From positions 62,001-126,000 of the forward strand of contig CALOCZ010000050.1 in assembly GCA_942491935.1 (NCBI GenBank): a stretch of DNA of 64,000 nt. Reading direction: 5' to 3'. The position numbers and the translations under genes are program-made. Shown here in pieces: positions 1-9,070 of the stretch (the stretch's first letter is position 1; each line of letters starts with the position of its first letter). This stretch comes from JAGTVG01 sp942491935. Lineage in GTDB: Bacteria > Bacteroidota > Bacteroidia > Cytophagales > Cyclobacteriaceae. The notes under the pieces are model-generated. The model did not search any database. It was not told the origin of the DNA and worked only from the letters and a program-made list of their open reading frames with translations.

Positions 1-1403
1 TCTCTGTGAAAGAACCTTTCTGTCCGGTCCATGAAGGCATCTTTCCAGCCTTCCTGCCCAGCAAGGTAATTCTCACCTTCGTGGCATTCGGCGTTCACTT
101 CATCGCACAGGTATAAACCATATTGATCAACCAGGTCATAAAACAAAGGTGTATTCGGATAGTGTGAAGTACGGATCGAATTCACGTTCAATTGCTTCAT
201 AAGACGTAAATCCTGTTCTATCAAATCCCGTGTCATAGTCCGACCGAATTTGGGATCATGCTCGTGGCGGTTAACCCCTCTGAACTTCACTGCCACTCCA
301 TTAATCAGTAATTGTGCGTCTTTAATCTCTATTTCTCTGAAACCAACCGTTTCTTCAATAATTTCTAATACTTTATCATCCGGGTCCTTTAAAACCATTA
401 ATAGTTTATACAAATTGGGCTTTTCCGCACTCCATAGTAAAGGATCACTTAACTTATAAGACATTTCAACTACTTTTTCATCACTAGCCAGGAGGGTCCC
501 TGCTTTCAGGTTTTTGGAAAGAACAGTCTTTTTCTCAGCATCTATCAATTTTATATCCAGGAGGAGATTATTATGCTGTATACTGTCATAATTATGGATC
601 TTTGCATCAATGATAAGGTCTGCATTCTTATAATTATTATCCAGATCGGTTCGAACAAAGAAATCACGTATGTGCACATTAGGTGTGGAATATAAATACA
701 CATCGCGGTAGATGCCACTAAAACGCCACATGTCTTGATCTTCGAGGTATGTCCCATCCGACCATCGCATGACTTTTACCGCAATATGGTTGGTCCCATT
801 GTGAACATATTTTGTCAGGTCCCATTCCCCTGAAGTCATGCTTCCCTTATCGAAACCAACATAAATGCCATTCACCCATACCCAATATACTGACTTTACA
901 CCTTCAAAATGAATAAATATTTTTCGGTTGTCCCATTCTTCAGGAATTTGAAATTCCCTAACATATAATCCTGTAGGATTTAAATGATCAGGAACTTTGG
1001 GTGGATCATATGGAGCGAATTCCAAAGGGATATTACGATAAATCTTGTATCCAAAATCCTGCATCTGCCATGTGCCGGGTACGACTATGTCATCCCAATT
1101 GTTAATCACTGTAGTCGGATTGTAAAACTGTTGTGGAGCATTAAAAGGATTGGAATACCATGAAAATTTCCATGTACCGTTCAAAGACTGATACCAGGGT
1201 GATAAACTGAAATCCCCCTTCAGGGCATTTTCCTCCTTCTCAAAAGGACAAAGCGGTACATGTGGGTCTTCCTGATTCTCATTATACATCGAAGGGTTTT
1301 CTATATACTTGTCCAGGTCGTAACTGGCATTATCCTGTGCTAATGAATTTCCGGCAAATAAAATTAATGTATAAAGGGTACTGAAAAATATAATCCGTCT
1401 CAT
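1..1403 (-). CDS. Exported GH2 beta-galactosidase, 5' part only
   Basis: Retaining glycoside hydrolase family 2 enzyme, expected to hydrolyse beta-galactosides in the periplasm. The frame is open from ATG at 1403 to the left edge (467 codons), so the C-terminal part is outside the window. Residues 1-23 form a signal peptide ending in NSLAQ. A jelly-roll sugar-binding domain follows (motifs PGTWQMQDFG, YVREFQIP, WRFSGIYRDV). After an immunoglobulin-like domain the TIM barrel begins with the family hallmark NRHEHDP near residue 378 and SIRTSHYPN near 408. The acid/base and nucleophile glutamates lie beyond the edge. The large LacZ-type architecture favours beta-galactosidase over beta-glucuronidase or mannosidase, but the substrate is inferred. 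A galactokinase and a sugar symporter lie 12 kb away and could use the product. Confidence 0.9.
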   Translation of the reverse strand, partial: MRRIIFFSTLYTLILFAGNSLAQDNASYDLDKYIENPSMYNENQEDPHVPLCPFEKEENALKGDFSLSPWYQSLNGTWKFSWYSNPFNAPQQFYNPTTVINNWDDIVVPGTWQMQDFGYKIYRNIPLEFAPYDPPKVPDHLNPTGLYVREFQIPEEWDNRKIFIHFEGVKSVYWVWVNGIYVGFDKGSMTSGEWDLTKYVHNGTNHIAVKVMRWSDGTYLEDQDMWRFSGIYRDVYLYSTPNVHIRDFFVRTDLDNNYKNADLIIDAKIHNYDSIQHNNLLLDIKLIDAEKKTVLSKNLKAGTLLASDEKVVEMSYKLSDPLLWSAEKPNLYKLLMVLKDPDDKVLEIIEETVGFREIEIKDAQLLINGVAVKFRGVNRHEHDPKFGRTMTRDLIEQDLRLMKQLNVNSIRTSHYPNTPLFYDLVDQYGLYLCDEVNAECHEGENYLAGQEGWKDAFMDRTERFFHR

Positions 1404-1490
1404 TGAAAAAATGTAGTTTGGAAACAAATATAAATATATGGAAATAGGAATAAAAGAAATAATTTTATATTCAAATAGGATTTAACAGAA

Positions 1491-1799
1491 ATGGTTAAAG
1501 ATCAATTAATTGAAAATCAAGCGGTTGCATTATACTTTACCTCGCCTGAATGCAATGTATGCAAGGTATTAAAGCCAAAAGTACGGGAACTGATAGAACA
1601 AAAGTTTCCTGAAATGGTTCTCCATTTTATAAATATTGCAGAAAATCCAGTGATAGCTGCAGAATTTCAGGTTTTTACAGTCCCCGTTATTTTAATATAT
1701 TTTGAAGGGCGGGAATACATTAGAAAAGTAAGGAATATAGGTATAATTGAGCTCGAAAAAGAAATTACACGTCCATATATGTTATTATTTGAACCTTAA
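1491..1799 (+). CDS. Thioredoxin-like protein
   Basis: Small thioredoxin-fold protein of 102 residues with no signal peptide, so probably a cytoplasmic thiol-disulfide exchanger. The redox motif is CNVC at residues 21-24 in the context FTSPECNVCKVLKP, and the cis-proline loop is TVPVI near 63-67. CNVC differs from the classical CGPC, which suggests a specialised redox partner or potential. It is followed 51 bp downstream on the same strand by ferritin. A link to redox or iron stress is plausible but only inferred from position. Confidence 0.8.
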   Translation: MVKDQLIENQAVALYFTSPECNVCKVLKPKVRELIEQKFPEMVLHFINIAENPVIAAEFQVFTVPVILIYFEGREYIRKVRNIGIIELEKEITRPYMLLFEP

Positions 1800-1850
1800 A
1801 ACTTAATTTTGAACACATTTTATATTTTATAAACGCTACGAAGTATTATT

Positions 1851-2399
1851 ATGAAAGACAATTTATCATTAAACCGATCCATTTCAACAGAAACAGAGGC
1901 TATGTTAAATAATCAGATCATGATGGAAGCACAAGCTTCAGCTCATTATTTGTCAATGGCCTCATGGTGTGATGTTCAGGGATATAGTCATTCTTCGAAA
2001 TTCCTTTACGGACATGCTGATGAAGAAAGGCTGCATATGATGAAACTGTTTCATTATATCAATGATGCCGGTGGCCATGCTTTACAACCTGAAATTACCG
2101 GTCTGAGGCACAGTTATGATTCTCTTCGTGAAGTCTTTCAATTGATCCTTGAACATGAAATAAAAGTCACACAATCTATAAATGAAATAGTTGAGCATTG
2201 CTATAATGTTAAAGATTTTGCAAGCCTTAATTTTATGCAATGGTATGTTTCTGAACAAAGGGAGGAAGAAATGATATCACGACGTGCTCTTGAACTCTTC
2301 GATATTATAGGTGAAGAAGGCATAGGGCTTTGGACTATTGACCAGGAAATTGGCAAGCTTGAGCAAGCTGCACCTGGTGAGACCGGCAGCCCTGCCTAA
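1851..2399 (+). CDS. Non-haem ferritin
   Basis: Iron-storage ferritin of 182 residues that would assemble into a 24-subunit shell, oxidise Fe(II) and store it as mineral. The ferroxidase ligands expected for bacterial FtnA are visible: E26 and Y33 in helix A (EAQASAHYLS), E58/E59 and H62 in HADEERLHMM, and the SEQREEE stretch in helix C. There is no haem-ligand methionine at the bacterioferritin position that I can recognise, so FtnA-type is preferred over Bfr. The protein has a short N-terminal extension (about nine residues) compared with E. coli FtnA. It lies directly downstream of the thioredoxin-like gene. Confidence 0.93.
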   Translation: MKDNLSLNRSISTETEAMLNNQIMMEAQASAHYLSMASWCDVQGYSHSSKFLYGHADEERLHMMKLFHYINDAGGHALQPEITGLRHSYDSLREVFQLILEHEIKVTQSINEIVEHCYNVKDFASLNFMQWYVSEQREEEMISRRALELFDIIGEEGIGLWTIDQEIGKLEQAAPGETGSPA

Positions 2400-2445
2400 T
2401 GCTACTGAAATCAGATTTAGGTGAATTTTAAGTAGATTCAGGTAC

Positions 2446-3783
2446 CTACTCAAAGGAACCGTTCTGTGCAGTACAATGGTCAACCGGTCTTTCGCGCTGG
2501 ATGCGGTTCCTGTACTCTCCAAGCCACCACCACAACTCCCTTTGATTGAGATCGATATCAACTATGGCTACCGGGTTTTCCTCAGTACTTTCTACCATCA
2601 GTTCACCGGTCTTATCGAATACACCCGTTTTCATATCATAGCTTGATGATACGAGATAGATCTGGTTTTCTATTGCCCTTGCCTTTGCGAGGGTTAGGTC
2701 ACCTCCCCAGATAGGCATAAATATGATCTCAGCACCCTTGAGGGAAATCTGACGGGCGACTTCCGGAAAAAACACATCCCAGCATATCATCATTCCTATC
2801 CTGCCAAAATCAGTGTCGAAAACCGGGAATTCAGCTCCAGGTGTTATGCCTCCATCGATCTCTTCCCTGGGCAGGGAGGTTTTGCGGTATTTTCCCTCTA
2901 ATTTACCATCTCGCCCAATTAAAACGGAGGTATTGTATACGATTGGGCCATCCCTTTCATATATCCCTGCCACAATGTACATATTGTATTCCTTTCCTAA
3001 TTGTCCCAGGTATTCGGTACTTGGCCCGGGAATAGGTTCACTTACTTCAACATAGCCCATAGAATTCCCTACAATTGTTATCCCTTCTGGCAAACAAACA
3101 ATATCTGCACCTTGCTCCCCTGCATTTTTTACATGCTCACGGAATGATTCTCTGCTTTGTGCTGGGTTCTTCATGTTTTCGGGACGATGATGTATGGTCG
3201 CTACCCGGACCTTTCTCGCTTCAGGAGGCGTGAATTCTCTGAATTCTGTTCCGCCAAAAAAGACAATTCCATCCGGATCCCATCTGTAAATCAGATCAAT
3301 CCTTGCTGTTATCGTTTCTTCTGGGACCTTATACATTTGCTGGATACGATACCAGCCATTAACAGGCTGAGCTTTAAAAGCTGGAAATTCTATAAACTCT
3401 ACCTGTTCGCCATCCTTATTTAACCAGGTAATTTGAGCCAGCACACTGCGATCGATCTGTTCAACATTTTCGACTTTAAAATGGGCTATAAACTTGTAAT
3501 ATTGTCCGGATTTTACACCTATAAAACGTTTCCAGCTCCCATTGACATAAGCTTTCCCCTCACCCGAAAGCGCCAGCGTTTGTTGATCTTCAAACAAAAC
3601 ATCCCTGTCAACCCAATGCGCAGGTTCAATTTCTGACCGTTGTGCATAAAACTGCCAGTCGGTACCTTCTTCTTCTATGCGCTGCTGACTGGAACAACCT
3701 GATAATATAGAAGTGATTATCCAAATTAAGAAAATCAAAGAACCTGATTTGGGTAATTGTAGCCTATCTGTAGTATTGAACAT
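2446..3783 (-). CDS. Exported carbon-nitrogen hydrolase lipoprotein
   Basis: Nitrilase-superfamily amidohydrolase attached to the envelope as a lipoprotein. The lipobox is LSGC with C30. Residues about 40-185 form a beta-rich N-terminal region, possibly a carbohydrate-binding-like sandwich. The catalytic domain follows from about 190 with the full triad: E233 in CLPEG, K301 in YRKTSLP and C334 in MICWDVFFPE. Most superfamily members are cytoplasmic single-domain proteins of about 270-320 residues, so both the export and the extra N-terminal domain are unusual. The substrate cannot be told from the sequence; amidases and N-carbamoyl hydrolases are the closest general types. It is convergent with ferritin. 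Confidence 0.85.
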   Translation of the reverse strand: MFNTTDRLQLPKSGSLIFLIWIITSILSGCSSQQRIEEEGTDWQFYAQRSEIEPAHWVDRDVLFEDQQTLALSGEGKAYVNGSWKRFIGVKSGQYYKFIAHFKVENVEQIDRSVLAQITWLNKDGEQVEFIEFPAFKAQPVNGWYRIQQMYKVPEETITARIDLIYRWDPDGIVFFGGTEFREFTPPEARKVRVATIHHRPENMKNPAQSRESFREHVKNAGEQGADIVCLPEGITIVGNSMGYVEVSEPIPGPSTEYLGQLGKEYNMYIVAGIYERDGPIVYNTSVLIGRDGKLEGKYRKTSLPREEIDGGITPGAEFPVFDTDFGRIGMMICWDVFFPEVARQISLKGAEIIFMPIWGGDLTLAKARAIENQIYLVSSSYDMKTGVFDKTGELMVESTEENPVAIVDIDLNQRELWWWLGEYRNRIQRERPVDHCTAQNGSFE

Positions 3784-3950
3784 GATATTGATATTATATT
3801 ATTTTCAAGATGTTCGAAAAAGATAATTAACGGATTTGAATAGTGGCTTCGATCTTCCGATATTTAATCTTTAATATTAAACCTATACAATATAAGAATA
3901 TTTACTTTGATGTATATTGCCATGCATTATTAATTATAAATCCAGAGATC

Positions 3951-5216
3951 ATGATAAAAGATCAGAAAAGTAAAATACAAACCATAGAAATTAATATATC
4001 CAGGCAAGTTTTGATGCTTTTAACCTTAACCATCTTACTTTCCTTTTCATGTACGTCTGAACCAACTGCAATTCTTAAGCTGATTGTCAGCGAAAAAGCA
4101 GGAATGGACAGATCTTTAGAGTACATTGAAATAGAGGTGCCCTTGAAGGATAAATCCCGGGAAAATGGAGATATATGTTTGAAAGAAGTGAATAATACAG
4201 AACTTATTGCCGGGCAGATCCTCGATACTATATCTAGACCATCCGGGCAAAGGTTCTTAAGATGTATTTTCCCAGTTTCTATGGGGGCAAACTCAACGAA
4301 ATCATTTGAAATCGTTCATGGCACTGCAGAATTGCGGAACGAAATTTTAAAATACCAGGGCCAGGATATAAATATAAAAATTGAAAATTCAGATTTCATA
4401 GCCGATCTGACTGATGTAAAGGCAACTGCTGAAAATGGTTTGGGTTCCGGGCAACTTGCCGGTCTGATATTGAAGCATTTTAACAATCAATTACTTCAGA
4501 GAACACATATTAATATGCACTGGGCACCTAATTTTCAAAAAGAAGGGCTTGACTACAAAACATTTGGACATATACAGAACCCTGATAGGCTGGATGTAAT
4601 AAAAGGTCCATATACATTTTCTTTGTACAGATCAGGATCTGTGGACGGTTATGAGGAGATCCGGGTGAACTGCATGTATCAATTTTATGCCGGGCTTCCA
4701 TATTTTACTTTTTCATCTGAAATATTGATCAAAGAAGATACCGAATTGATGTTACTAAGAAATGATGAAATGACCATGGACAGTCTGTTCACCCATGTCA
4801 CTTACCTACATTCTGATGGAAAAGGCAATACGGTAGGGCTTTATGAAGGAGATGCGATCGATCAATTGGCTGAGGATCCCATTCATGATGATGCAACCTG
4901 GTTATATTTTTATAACCAGTATAAGAAATACGCATTTGGAAGTATCCGTATGGAATATGATAATACAAATCTAAACGGGGAACCTTCACCGCTTTATGGA
5001 GAACATACAAAAATCACCAGGAGTGCCGGGAATGGCCGATACTGGAACCGAAGATTGATCAATGATCACAACACCCTCCTTCCTGCCGGCAGCCGTTACC
5101 GGGCAAAAAATGCCTATCTCATTTTTAAATTAGAAGATAGAGATCCTTCTATTACGATAAAGGAATATTATAAAAAATTATCCCAGCCATTAGAAGTTAA
5201 ATACGAAGTAGATTAA
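3951..5216 (+). CDS. Unrecognised exported lipoprotein
   Basis: I do not recognise the family. ATG 3951 is chosen because it places a basic region and a hydrophobic segment just before a lipobox-like Cys (LLSFSCTSEP, C34). A longer open frame upstream to 3843 adds residues that do not look like a signal. The mature part of about 388 residues has no transmembrane segment and alternates beta-strand-like and aromatic-rich stretches (INMHWAPNFQKEG, YQFYAGLPYFTFSSEI, RDPSITIKEYYKKLSQPL). This is compatible with a beta-sandwich such as those seen in polysaccharide-acting proteins, but no catalytic motif is evident. It is followed 39 bp downstream by the GNAT gene. Confidence 0.6.
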   Translation: MIKDQKSKIQTIEINISRQVLMLLTLTILLSFSCTSEPTAILKLIVSEKAGMDRSLEYIEIEVPLKDKSRENGDICLKEVNNTELIAGQILDTISRPSGQRFLRCIFPVSMGANSTKSFEIVHGTAELRNEILKYQGQDINIKIENSDFIADLTDVKATAENGLGSGQLAGLILKHFNNQLLQRTHINMHWAPNFQKEGLDYKTFGHIQNPDRLDVIKGPYTFSLYRSGSVDGYEEIRVNCMYQFYAGLPYFTFSSEILIKEDTELMLLRNDEMTMDSLFTHVTYLHSDGKGNTVGLYEGDAIDQLAEDPIHDDATWLYFYNQYKKYAFGSIRMEYDNTNLNGEPSPLYGEHTKITRSAGNGRYWNRRLINDHNTLLPAGSRYRAKNAYLIFKLEDRDPSITIKEYYKKLSQPLEVKYEVD

Positions 5217-5255
5217 TACGCATAAAGTAAAAATATCATAGCAAGGATTAACAAT

Positions 5256-6116
5256 ATGCCACATAAATACTCTTTAAGGCCAATGCAAGAAGAAGACATT
5301 CCTGAAGGTATGCGCTTGAAAAATGCCGCGGGATGGAATCAGTTGCAGGAAGACTGGAAACTATTTCTCAAATCCAGCCTTGATGGAAGCATGGTCGCTG
5401 AATACCAGAATAAGGTAATAGGCACGGTAACAACAGTTAATTATTCCGGTCGCTTCAGTTGGATAGGCATGGTGCTTGTTGACCCGGAAATCAGGCGTAT
5501 GGGTATTGGCACTACGCTGCTTAAAGAGGCTATTGCTAAAGCAAAAGATAAAGGCACCATCCGTTTGGATGCCACCCCCAAGGGAAAGTTGCTTTACGAC
5601 ACCCTTGGATTCAAAGATGAATATGGCCTTAGCAGGTACGAGATAAAAGATTATACACATGATAATTCCATTCCCAAAAAGAAGAAATGCCTGGAGATAT
5701 CCAAAAACGACCTACCTCAAATCTTTGAATACGATCAATATGTGTTTGGAGCCCCACGGGCAGAAATCCTTAATTCACTTTATAAGATGGGTAGGGATTA
5801 TGCCTGGATATGCAGATCAAAGAAAAATCTTCAGGGATATTGTTTTGGCAGGCCAGGCAGTAACTTTGAACAAATAGGGCCGATAGTTGCGGAAAATGCA
5901 GAAATAGCATTTTCATTATTATGTCATGCCATGGAGCGGTGCAAAGGAAGGCCAATTATTATTGACATTCCAGATGATCAGAAGATCTTCCGGGAAGCTG
6001 TGAAAGACATAGGATTTACCATGCAAAGACCATTTATTCGGATGTATCTTGGAAAACATCCAAATCCGGGGAAACCAGAATTCCAATTTGCTATTGCCGG
6101 CCCTGAAATCGGGTAA
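5256..6116 (+). CDS. Two-domain GNAT acetyltransferase
   Basis: Acetyl-CoA-dependent N-acetyltransferase of 286 residues, cytoplasmic. Residues 5-130 form the GNAT domain with motif A, the pyrophosphate-binding loop, in MVLVDPEIRRMGIGTTLL (R-x-x-G-x-G). The C-terminal half, from about 140, looks like the second GNAT-like domain common in this two-domain family (Acetyltransf_18 type), ending in IDIPDDQ and GFTMQRPFIRMY. The acceptor substrate is unknown. It follows the lipoprotein gene on the same strand. Confidence 0.8.
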   Translation: MPHKYSLRPMQEEDIPEGMRLKNAAGWNQLQEDWKLFLKSSLDGSMVAEYQNKVIGTVTTVNYSGRFSWIGMVLVDPEIRRMGIGTTLLKEAIAKAKDKGTIRLDATPKGKLLYDTLGFKDEYGLSRYEIKDYTHDNSIPKKKKCLEISKNDLPQIFEYDQYVFGAPRAEILNSLYKMGRDYAWICRSKKNLQGYCFGRPGSNFEQIGPIVAENAEIAFSLLCHAMERCKGRPIIIDIPDDQKIFREAVKDIGFTMQRPFIRMYLGKHPNPGKPEFQFAIAGPEIG

Positions 6117-6353
6117 TTTATAAAAGCAAAACAGGGTTTTAATTAAATCATTCCAGATATTTAAAGGTTATGATGCAAAAAGGGAAATCAACATTTTCAT
6201 ATTGTCGGAAGATTGCAGGATTTTAAATCCAACTAAAAGATCTGATCAGGAATAAAAACTATATATATTTTTAAAAAAGGACAGTTAAAGGTATTTTTAG
6301 TCATCTTATTTTTAATAGATGTTCTTCCCGGACATTATTAACTAAAATTTTTC

Positions 6354-6575
6354 ATGAAAAAACTATGGAATTTTGCCCGTATAGGCGTGATCACTCTGTC
6401 AATACTGATCTTTACACCACTAGTGATTCCTAAAAATGAATATAAGCCTGAATTTATGGGGCTTCCTTATACGTTATGGGTCGGAATACTGGCATATTTT
6501 GGATATGTTGCTTTAATTATGATCGGGATATATGCTCATTCTAAAGTAAAAAAGGAGGAGGGCGCTCATGATTAA
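6354..6575 (+). CDS. Small two-TM partner of the SSS symporter
   Basis: A 73-residue membrane protein with two predicted helices (about 8-25 and 40-62) and a basic C-terminus. Its last 8 bp overlap the start of the downstream symporter, so the two are probably translationally coupled. Small two-helix proteins of the DUF3311/YhdT kind are known immediately upstream of sodium:solute symporters and are thought to act as accessory subunits. Assignment here rests on size, topology and position rather than a diagnostic motif. Confidence 0.7.
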   Translation: MKKLWNFARIGVITLSILIFTPLVIPKNEYKPEFMGLPYTLWVGILAYFGYVALIMIGIYAHSKVKKEEGAHD

Positions 6576-7986
6576 GTGGTTTTGGTTTTTTGGAATTATC
6601 TTCATTATTCTGCTTATCCTGGCCTCATCCAGGGCTTTTAAAAAAAATAGAAGTATCGATGATTATATGTTGGCAGGTTCCAATATTGGAGCGATATTGG
6701 GTGTTCTCACCTATGCTGCAGCACTTTTCAGCGCTTTCATATTTATCGGGGTACCTGATTTTTTCAGGGTACACGGCGTAGGCGCATGGATCTTCCTTCC
6801 TGTATCAGATGGCATTATGTTTTTCATGATCTTTTGGTTTGGGTATAATCTAAGGAAGAAAGCCAGGGCAACAGGTTATAAAGGTATGGCCGGGATGATG
6901 CGTGATATTTTCGGGAATAAGTGGGCCGGATATCTTGTATTTACTGGTGCCTTTTTATTTTTGATCCCATATGTAGCTATCCAGATCCGCGGAATGTCCA
7001 TGTTCTTTACAGCCATATTCCCGGAAATGCTCCCATCATGGGGCTGGGCTTTGATCATTGTCTCCATTATGCTCGCTTATAGCGAATTAGGGGGTTTAAA
7101 AGCCATAGTCTTCAGTGATGCGGTTCAGGGTGTTCTGCTGCTAACGGTATTATCCATTATCGGATACAATTGCGTGATCCATTTTGGAAACGTTGAGGAA
7201 CTATTCAATCAGGTTCAGCAAGCGGATGACAGGCTGTTATCTACTCCCGGACCCAAAGGATTGTTCACAACCCAGTTTCTGGTTGCTTCATTCCTGGCGA
7301 TTATGTTATTACCTATTTCCCAGCCGCAGTTTTCCTCCAGAATAGTGGTCATGAAGAGTATGAAAGAAACCTATAAAATGGCAGGAGGTGTCAGTATTGT
7401 GGCATTCATTGTTTTTGTAGCAACTGCATTTATTGGAATGTATGGTGCTGTAAAATATCCAGAATCCTCAACAGTGGAGTTTGTTCAAAATGCACTCCTT
7501 TTCGATCAACCCGATTTCCTGGCTGGCCTGGCTATTGTAGGACTGTTTGCTGCAGTATTATCAACATCAAACGCTCAGATCTTTGCCCTTGGATCTGAAT
7601 TCAGGTCATTATTAAAAGGGGAAGATAAATCGGTACTGATACGAACAAAAATAGCACTTTTCATATTTGCCCTGATTGTTATGGCATTCTCAATGATCAT
7701 CAGCGATGAGCTGGTATTACTCGCAAGGGTGAGTTTTGCCGGAACCTCTATGTTGGCCCCGGTAATACTGGTTGGTGTAATATCAAAGAGGCCCCCTGGA
7801 AAGGAACTGCTTATCATCTCAGCCATAGCATTGTTCGTATTCTTATTCTCCGTATTTCAACTGATCCCTGAAAACATAATGGGTGTCAGACTTGATCTGG
7901 GAATGTACGTGATATTATTTGTAGTAACAGTAATTTCTATAGTAGCAAGAGGGACACTTAAAAAAGTGCCTGAAGACAGTATTTAA
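6568..7986 (+). CDS. Sodium:solute symporter (SSS family)
   Basis: Inner-membrane symporter of 472 residues with about 12-13 hydrophobic segments. The SSS pattern is clear: an N-terminal RSIDDYMLAGSNIG stretch after TM1, YSELGGLKAIVFSDAVQG around TM5-6, and LFAAVLSTSNAQIFALGSE around TM8, where the Na2-site serine/threonine residues of the family lie. It forms a unit with the overlapping small membrane protein and with the epimerase and DapA-like genes that follow at 31 and 15 bp. The cargo is probably a sugar, sugar acid or similar carboxylate that the next two enzymes process, which is inferred from context. Confidence 0.88.
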   Translation: MIKWFWFFGIIFIILLILASSRAFKKNRSIDDYMLAGSNIGAILGVLTYAAALFSAFIFIGVPDFFRVHGVGAWIFLPVSDGIMFFMIFWFGYNLRKKARATGYKGMAGMMRDIFGNKWAGYLVFTGAFLFLIPYVAIQIRGMSMFFTAIFPEMLPSWGWALIIVSIMLAYSELGGLKAIVFSDAVQGVLLLTVLSIIGYNCVIHFGNVEELFNQVQQADDRLLSTPGPKGLFTTQFLVASFLAIMLLPISQPQFSSRIVVMKSMKETYKMAGGVSIVAFIVFVATAFIGMYGAVKYPESSTVEFVQNALLFDQPDFLAGLAIVGLFAAVLSTSNAQIFALGSEFRSLLKGEDKSVLIRTKIALFIFALIVMAFSMIISDELVLLARVSFAGTSMLAPVILVGVISKRPPGKELLIISAIALFVFLFSVFQLIPENIMGVRLDLGMYVILFVVTVISIVARGTLKKVPEDSI

Positions 7987-8017
7987 GTGATGAAAAAGGC
8001 TCAATATCTGTAAATCA

Positions 8018-9055
8018 ATGGAAGCACCCTTAAGCAAGATTAAGAATGAACAAGAACTGGATGAAATGCTATCCAGGCCAACGGAAGATCTGGTCAGGAT
8101 GATGTCCGGACTGGATGGCGATATCCTTTTTTTAGGTGTTGCCGGGAAGATTGGCATCTCAATGGCTGTAATGGCCAGGAGGGCCATTGATCTAGCCGGT
8201 GTCGATAAACGGGTGATTGGATTAAGTCGTTTCAGTCAGAAAAGCCAGATAAAAATATTGGAAAAGGAAGGGATTGAAATAATACAGGGTGATCTTCTGG
8301 ATCCTTTATTCGTAAATGATCTGCCAAAAATAAAAAACATAATATTCCTGGCAGGGATGAAGTTTGGTTCTGAAGATAACCTGTCATTGACCTGGGCAAT
8401 TAACTCTTATCTTCCCGGACTGGTAGCCGATCATTTTACTGAATCAAGAATTGTTGCTTTTTCCACTGGATGTGTATATCCTTTAGTACCCGTATCATAT
8501 GGAGGATCCCGAGAGGATGACAAGCCTGCCCCGGTTGGGGAATATGCACAATCCTGCCTGGGAAGGGAACGTATGTTTGAATACGGTAGCATGAGGCACG
8601 GGACTCCTGTAATATTGATACGGTTAAATTATGCGGTCGAAATGCGTTATGGAGTTTTGGTGGATATTGCTCTAAAAGTTAAAAACAGAAAGCCCATTGA
8701 CCTGACCATGGGACATTTTAATGTGATCTGGCAAGGTGATGCCAATGCGATGATATTACAGGCATTGAAATATTGTGAATCGCCTGCCAGGATATTAAAT
8801 ATAACAGGCCAGGAAATACTATCTGTAAAAGAGGTCGCCATCCGGTTCGGAACACTTCTTGGGATTGAACCTGAGTTTATAGGTAAAGAATCAGAGACCG
8901 CGCTTCTTAGTGATGCAAAAGAATCTTTCAAACTGTTCGGTTATCCCGGCATTAGTGTTGAAACAATGATGATATGGATCGTAGACTGGATTTCCAATGA
9001 CAGAGCACTTCTGAATAAGCCTACGCATTTTGAAGTGAGAGACGGAAAATATTGA
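8018..9055 (+). CDS. NAD-dependent epimerase/dehydratase family protein
   Basis: Extended short-chain dehydrogenase of 345 residues. The Rossmann nucleotide-binding loop appears as GVAGKIGISMA (G-x-x-G-x-x-G) at about 47-57, and the SDR serine/tyrosine region as STGCVYP and GEYAQSCLGRE. The usual YxxxK catalytic lysine is replaced: after the Tyr come A-Q-S-C, so either chemistry is altered or another residue serves. It sits between an SSS symporter and a DapA-like enzyme in a tight same-strand run, which suggests oxidation or epimerisation of the imported compound. The exact substrate is unknown. Confidence 0.8.
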   Translation: MEAPLSKIKNEQELDEMLSRPTEDLVRMMSGLDGDILFLGVAGKIGISMAVMARRAIDLAGVDKRVIGLSRFSQKSQIKILEKEGIEIIQGDLLDPLFVNDLPKIKNIIFLAGMKFGSEDNLSLTWAINSYLPGLVADHFTESRIVAFSTGCVYPLVPVSYGGSREDDKPAPVGEYAQSCLGRERMFEYGSMRHGTPVILIRLNYAVEMRYGVLVDIALKVKNRKPIDLTMGHFNVIWQGDANAMILQALKYCESPARILNITGQEILSVKEVAIRFGTLLGIEPEFIGKESETALLSDAKESFKLFGYPGISVETMMIWIVDWISNDRALLNKPTHFEVRDGKY

Positions 9056-9070
9056 TTTATAAAAAATAAC

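Noticed and set aside
250..459. Plus-strand frame inside the beta-galactosidase gene
   Set aside because: It lies on the opposite strand of a clear GH2 coding frame and has no start context or domain.
2277..2561. Minus-strand 94-codon frame between ferritin and the nitrilase gene
   Set aside because: It overlaps both strongly supported genes and has low-complexity, non-domain sequence.
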